Program-made: the position numbers and the translations under genes
From: Macrobrachium rosenbergii
Lineage: Eukaryota > Arthropoda > Malacostraca > Decapoda > Palaemonidae
NCBI RefSeq assembly: GCF_040412425.1
Contig: NC_089742.1
Coordinates: forward strand, 81,727,539 to 81,791,538
DNA: 64,000 nucleotides
Reading direction: 5' to 3'
The notes under the pieces: model-generated
Told to the model about the DNA's origin: nothing
The model's database searches: none
Seen by the model: only the letters and a program-made list of their open reading frames with translations
Shown here: positions 60,366 to 64,000 of the stretch, piece after piece
Layout of the letters: each line of letters begins with the position of its first letter
Numbering within the stretch: position 1 is the first letter of the stretch

Positions 60366-60546
60366 GCAGGGTGTCCCCAAGTTATGGCATTCCAATCTTA
60401 CGCCACTTTTTGAAATACATTTATCAAGAATAGGTATCTAGTTAAGTTACCGTAAGCACCATTAAAGGTGCCTATTTATTAATAAGCACTGACTTACGAG
60501 GCGCGGCTGGAACGGAACCCCTGGCGTAAGTCGGGGACTCCATGTA
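60366..60546. mobile_element. MITE, Tigger type
   Basis: The left end 'tgcagggtgtccccaagtta' pairs with the right end, whose reverse complement is 'tacatggagtccccgactta'. Length is about 180 bp and the TA border is on the right. The interior has 'ggaacggaacccctgg' as in the 2325-2514 element. Confidence 0.68.
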
Positions 60547-63500
60547 TTTGTTCCTACACAAATACAAATCTTCGGCTTTACATAAGAAACTTGCCCACTG
60601 GAGGATGGAGTCTGGGTAAATCTCTTGAACCAACTGGAAGTTCTACCCACCCGTTAATCTCTTCCTGGTCTCGAAGAGCTGACGAAGCAATCCTGTGCCT
60701 CTAACATGTTGAACATATGGGATGTTCAACTGCCAGATTTCTGGGCGTGAAAGTTTACGTCATTACTTAAAAAAAAGGTTGGATGAACCAATGTCAGAGA
60801 CAATAAGAGCTAATAAAAGCCAACAGGTTTGTTTTATCGTCAACCCCTATCTCCCCTTACCAGAGAGAGAGGGGGGGTGAGGGAGGAGTTGGATCCAACA
60901 ATCTACACAGATTATAGACAAGAAACTCATTCATCTAAATTCACTTGTACAACATGCCGATCCAGTTTGTGACAGTTCACTATCTGCCTCTCTGCCCAAT
61001 TAGAAAGAAAGGTAAAAAGAGAAAAGGGAGGAAACCAGTCACTGACACATTCTCTCTCGCTTACCATTCACCTTAGGTGAGATGCTACCTGTCCCTCTAG
61101 GGGAGTTGTGTAGCTCACCCTCCACAACTTGTTGAGCAGCCACCACAGGGCCCAAAGAAAATGTGCCCAAGGAAGTGTGGGCAATGTCCTGAAGGTAAAA
61201 AGATGTGTGTGTGGTTTGCTGGGACCACACCCATGCCCATAACACCTGGAGAACTGACAGGTTCTTCGGGAATATGAGGGACAGACCGATGCCCTTAACC
61301 TCATGAGCTCTCGCCTGGATCGTACTCCTGTCTACCTCATCAGATGAAGAGCATGCCCACTTGACTGCCTCATGAAGCCAGAAAGATATTGTGTTCTTGG
61401 ACACCTCTTTCTTGGTCGAGCCCGCACTAACGAAGTTGTCGATACTCAGGCCTGAGATGCCAAGTCCTCTTAAGATAGTACCGCAGCACCCTAACTGGGC
61501 ACAGTAGCATCTCATCTTGATCACCACCAACAAAGTCCTCTAGGGAGGGGATTGAAAAGGACTTGAAACTGACGCCAGGGACCGACAGATTCCGAGTCTT
61601 TGTTACAAATTCTGGGACAAACTCGAGCATAACAGATCTGCATCCCCTCAAGTACTTAAGACAGAATTAAAGGCCACGAAGCTCACCTACTCTCTTCGGC
61701 AATGTCAGATCCCTGTCTGATGACTCTCACAAAAGTTTGTAGAGTGCATGAGTCAGGCTCCTCAAGATGAGAGTCCCATCCCACTCAGAGGGCCTGTGTT
61801 CCTTGGGTGGGCAAGACTGCTCAAAGCTTCTCAAAAACATGGAGATCTCCCACAAGGACAAGAGATCTACCCCTTCAGATGAAGAAGTTGGCCAAGGGCA
61901 TCTCTATAGCCCTTTATGACTGAAACAGAGAAAATCTTCTCCCAATATAGAAAGACGAGAGAGTCCGCTACCTCCTGAAGAGTAGCTCTGACTAAAAAGA
62001 CACCCCGTCGATGACACCAATAACAGGAGATGGCCCATTACTCCTGGTACACAGCTGCAGAAGGTTTGTGAAGGTATCCAGACATCTGTCGCTGTGCTGT
62101 GAGAAAAGCCTCTCGCTTGCAAGAGACACTGGATAGTCTCCAGGCGTGAATTTCCAGCCCTTCCACCACCTGGCAGCTGGCAAAGGTTGTGCCATGGGGG
62201 AATCTCTCGTGGTACCTCGGAAAGTAGAGCTTGCAGGTCCGGATACCACTCAGCATGTAGCCACCTAGGAGCCACCAAGGTCATCCTGAGATTCGGGGTG
62301 ATCATGACCCTGTTGATCATCCAACGAATCAGACAAAACGGAGGGAAGGCATAGGCCTCTAGAATGTCCCATGGGTCCCGGAAGGTGTTTTCCATCGCTA
62401 ACCATATGTCCAGCACAACTGAGCAAAACACTGGCAACTTCCTATTGTGCCGGGCTGTGAACAGATCTAGCATTGGGAGGCCCCAAAGGTCAAACAATCT
62501 TTCTACTGTCTTGGTGAAGGGACCACTCTGTCCCTGTCACCTTATCCTGACAACTGAGCTTGTCTGGTATTACATTCTAGGTCCCTGGAATGTACCTGGC
62601 TGACAACTCCACTGAGTATGCTACTGCCTACTCCTGCACCTGCACTGCCAACATGTAAAGCTGGAAGGAAGGAAACTAACCCTCCCTGCTTGTTGACGTA
62701 TGCCCCTACCATGGTTTTGTCGCTCATCAACACCATTGATTACCCCATACTCAGTCCTGAAACTACTGAAGCGCCGAAAAGGCCGCCTTCAGTTTCAGGA
62801 TATTGATGTAGGGGTGCCTGTTGTCCTGGTCCCACCCACCTGAAACCAGCAACTCCTACAGGTGTGCAACCCATCCCTCAGTCAGTGCATCTGAAAACAT
62901 AAGCACCCTGGGAGGGGGAGTCCCTAACAGCACTCATATTAAGTGGTTCCTGTTGTCTAGCCACCAGGCTAAGCCCTTCCTTACTTTCTCCAAGAGAGGA
63001 ATCAGGAAGAATGGAGGATTCCTTGCCAGAGACCAAAAACTACTTCATTCTACACTGAAGGGAACAAAGATGAAGTCACCCATGAGGGACCAGCTTCTCC
63101 AAAGATGACAGGTGACTGAGAACGACTTGTCACTGCAAAGCTGGTAGTTCCTGACGTGACAGGAACTGCAAAATTGATCACAACTCCAAAGTCATAGCAA
63201 ATTCAGAGAAGTATGTCTTTGTCCTGGAGCAACTGCGACAAAGAGCTTGCCAGGACTAGCCAATCGTCCAGGTACCTCAGAAGATGTATCCTGTGCGAAT
63301 GGGCCCAAAAACTTAGACAACAGTGAACACCTGGGGAGTAGTTGAGAGCCTGAAACAAAGTGCCCAGACCTGGAACACATCTCCCCGAGGATAAAGTGGA
63401 GGTACTTGCGAGAAGACTGATGGACGGGTATTTGAAAATATGCATCCTTCGGATCTACCGAAAGCATGAAGTCGCCCTTTCTGATGCAATCGAGCACTGT

Positions 63501-64000
63501 CTGTACCGTTTCCATCTTGAACTGGTTCAGGGGAGAGAGGTCGATGACTGGTCTCCAACACTCGTTGCTTTCTCTACTAGAAATAGACGGCTGTAAAACG
63601 ATGGAGACTGATCTTTCACAACTTCTACAGTGCTTTTCTTCAGCATCGCCTTCACTTCTACCCACAAGGTGAGGTCTTCCATTGAGCGGGGAACATTTGG
63701 GAGATAAGAGAGACAGACAGGCGAAGAGGGCAGCCATTATGAGAATGATTATGAACAAATGGCAGGAGTGGACACGACAATAGACGGTTCCTGTGGGACC
63801 TCACGAGAGGAGGAACTGATGAGGTCACTGGTGCTGCTTCCTGGCTGAAGGGAAATAGGTCTCTCTCTCTCTCTCAGTGACTCACTTGGGAGTAGCACAA
63901 GTGGCTTTGACACCCCACACAGTTTATCAGGGAGAGAGAGAGGGGGAGGGTGTTGGAGATAAGGAGCCTCACTAGCAAGGCCTCATCATCTCTCCTGTTA
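60547..64000 (-). pseudogene. DIRS-type retrotransposon copy C (RT, RNase H, tyrosine recombinase)
   Basis: The most complete DIRS copy, running off the right edge. On the minus strand RT has 'RPVIDLSPLNQFKMETVQTV' (about 63555-63500), 'LSVDPKDAYFQIPV' (about 63470) and 'LLRYLDDWLVLASS' (about 63285-63245, in a neighbouring frame), so the catalytic aspartates are kept. RNase H remnant: 'VLMSDKTMVGAYVNKQGG' (about 62735-62680). Linker: 'MTLVAPRWLHAEWYPDLQAL' (about 62290-62230). The tyrosine recombinase (about 61650-61100) has 'LEFVPEFVTKTRN', 'LLCPVRVLRYYL', 'ARAHEVKGIG' and 'SFYLQDIA'. The His-x-x-Arg pair is changed to His-x-x-Lys; the Tyr is present. Several frameshifts. The 3' end near 60550 has a diverged terminal repeat. 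Confidence 0.82.

Noticed and set aside
1..64000. tRNA or rRNA genes
   Set aside because: Only the tRNA-like head of the SINE at 23.4 kb was seen; no full cloverleaf or rRNA sequence was recognised.

Overview
The window is eukaryotic. It is AT-rich, dominated by mobile elements and long TC/AG, AT and GT microsatellites, and its only host gene is broken into short exons with GT/AG-type splice sites. Several dispersed repeats (the 'taccagaccactgagctg' tRNA-type SINE, the repeat around 8.6-9.0 kb ending in (AAT)n, and the repeat at 11.8-12.1 kb) are ones I associate with decapod crustaceans. DIRS-type retrotransposons, also common in decapods, are abundant. I therefore read this as nuclear DNA of a decapod (shrimp, prawn, crayfish or crab) and do not name a species.

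Host gene. Seven minus-strand exons between 58,233 and 15,232 form one reading frame of about 424 codons. Every splice phase matches, and the product is recognisable as ATAD5/Elg1, the large subunit of the RFC-like complex that unloads PCNA. Exon order is 58077-58233, 57838-57937, 33538-34054, 33286-33387, 23687-23823 (Walker A), 17301-17472 and 15232-15317 (ends in the Walker B region). The first and last exons of the gene lie outside the window. Introns run from 139 bp to about 24 kb, and most of the sequence in the window is intron filled with transposons.

Layout. 1-12.1 kb: a LINE on the minus strand (RT at 1-1.7 kb; ORF1 and endonuclease at 9.2-11.7 kb), possibly split by about 7.5 kb of other insertions, namely Tigger-type miniature elements, a 330-bp fold-back, a 2.6-kb TTAA-flanked element with a satellite core, and a decapod repeat. 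12.7-15.2 kb: two nested Tigger-type elements stopping 41 bp from an ATAD5 exon. 18.4-22.7 kb: DIRS gag fragment and a second TTAA element, inverted. 23-33 kb: SINE, LINE scraps, DIRS copy A and two inverted copies of one terminal-inverted-repeat element. 34.2-38 kb: DIRS copy B. 39-48.6 kb: DIRS copy D, split inside its reverse transcriptase by a 4.4-kb DNA transposon with about 325-bp inverted termini and an XPG/FEN-type nuclease-like protein (Academ-like). 48.6-53.2 kb: a decayed Tigger transposase element split by a third TTAA element. 53.6-57.6 kb: DIRS fragment F and a different TTAA-flanked satellite element. 60-64 kb: inverted-repeat cluster and DIRS copy C with a tyrosine recombinase.

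No intact transposase or RT frame was found; all element genes carry stops, frameshifts or truncations. The most interesting items are the Academ-like element with both termini preserved, the TTAA elements that carry tandem satellite units, and the ATAD5 locus with a probable GC-AG intron.
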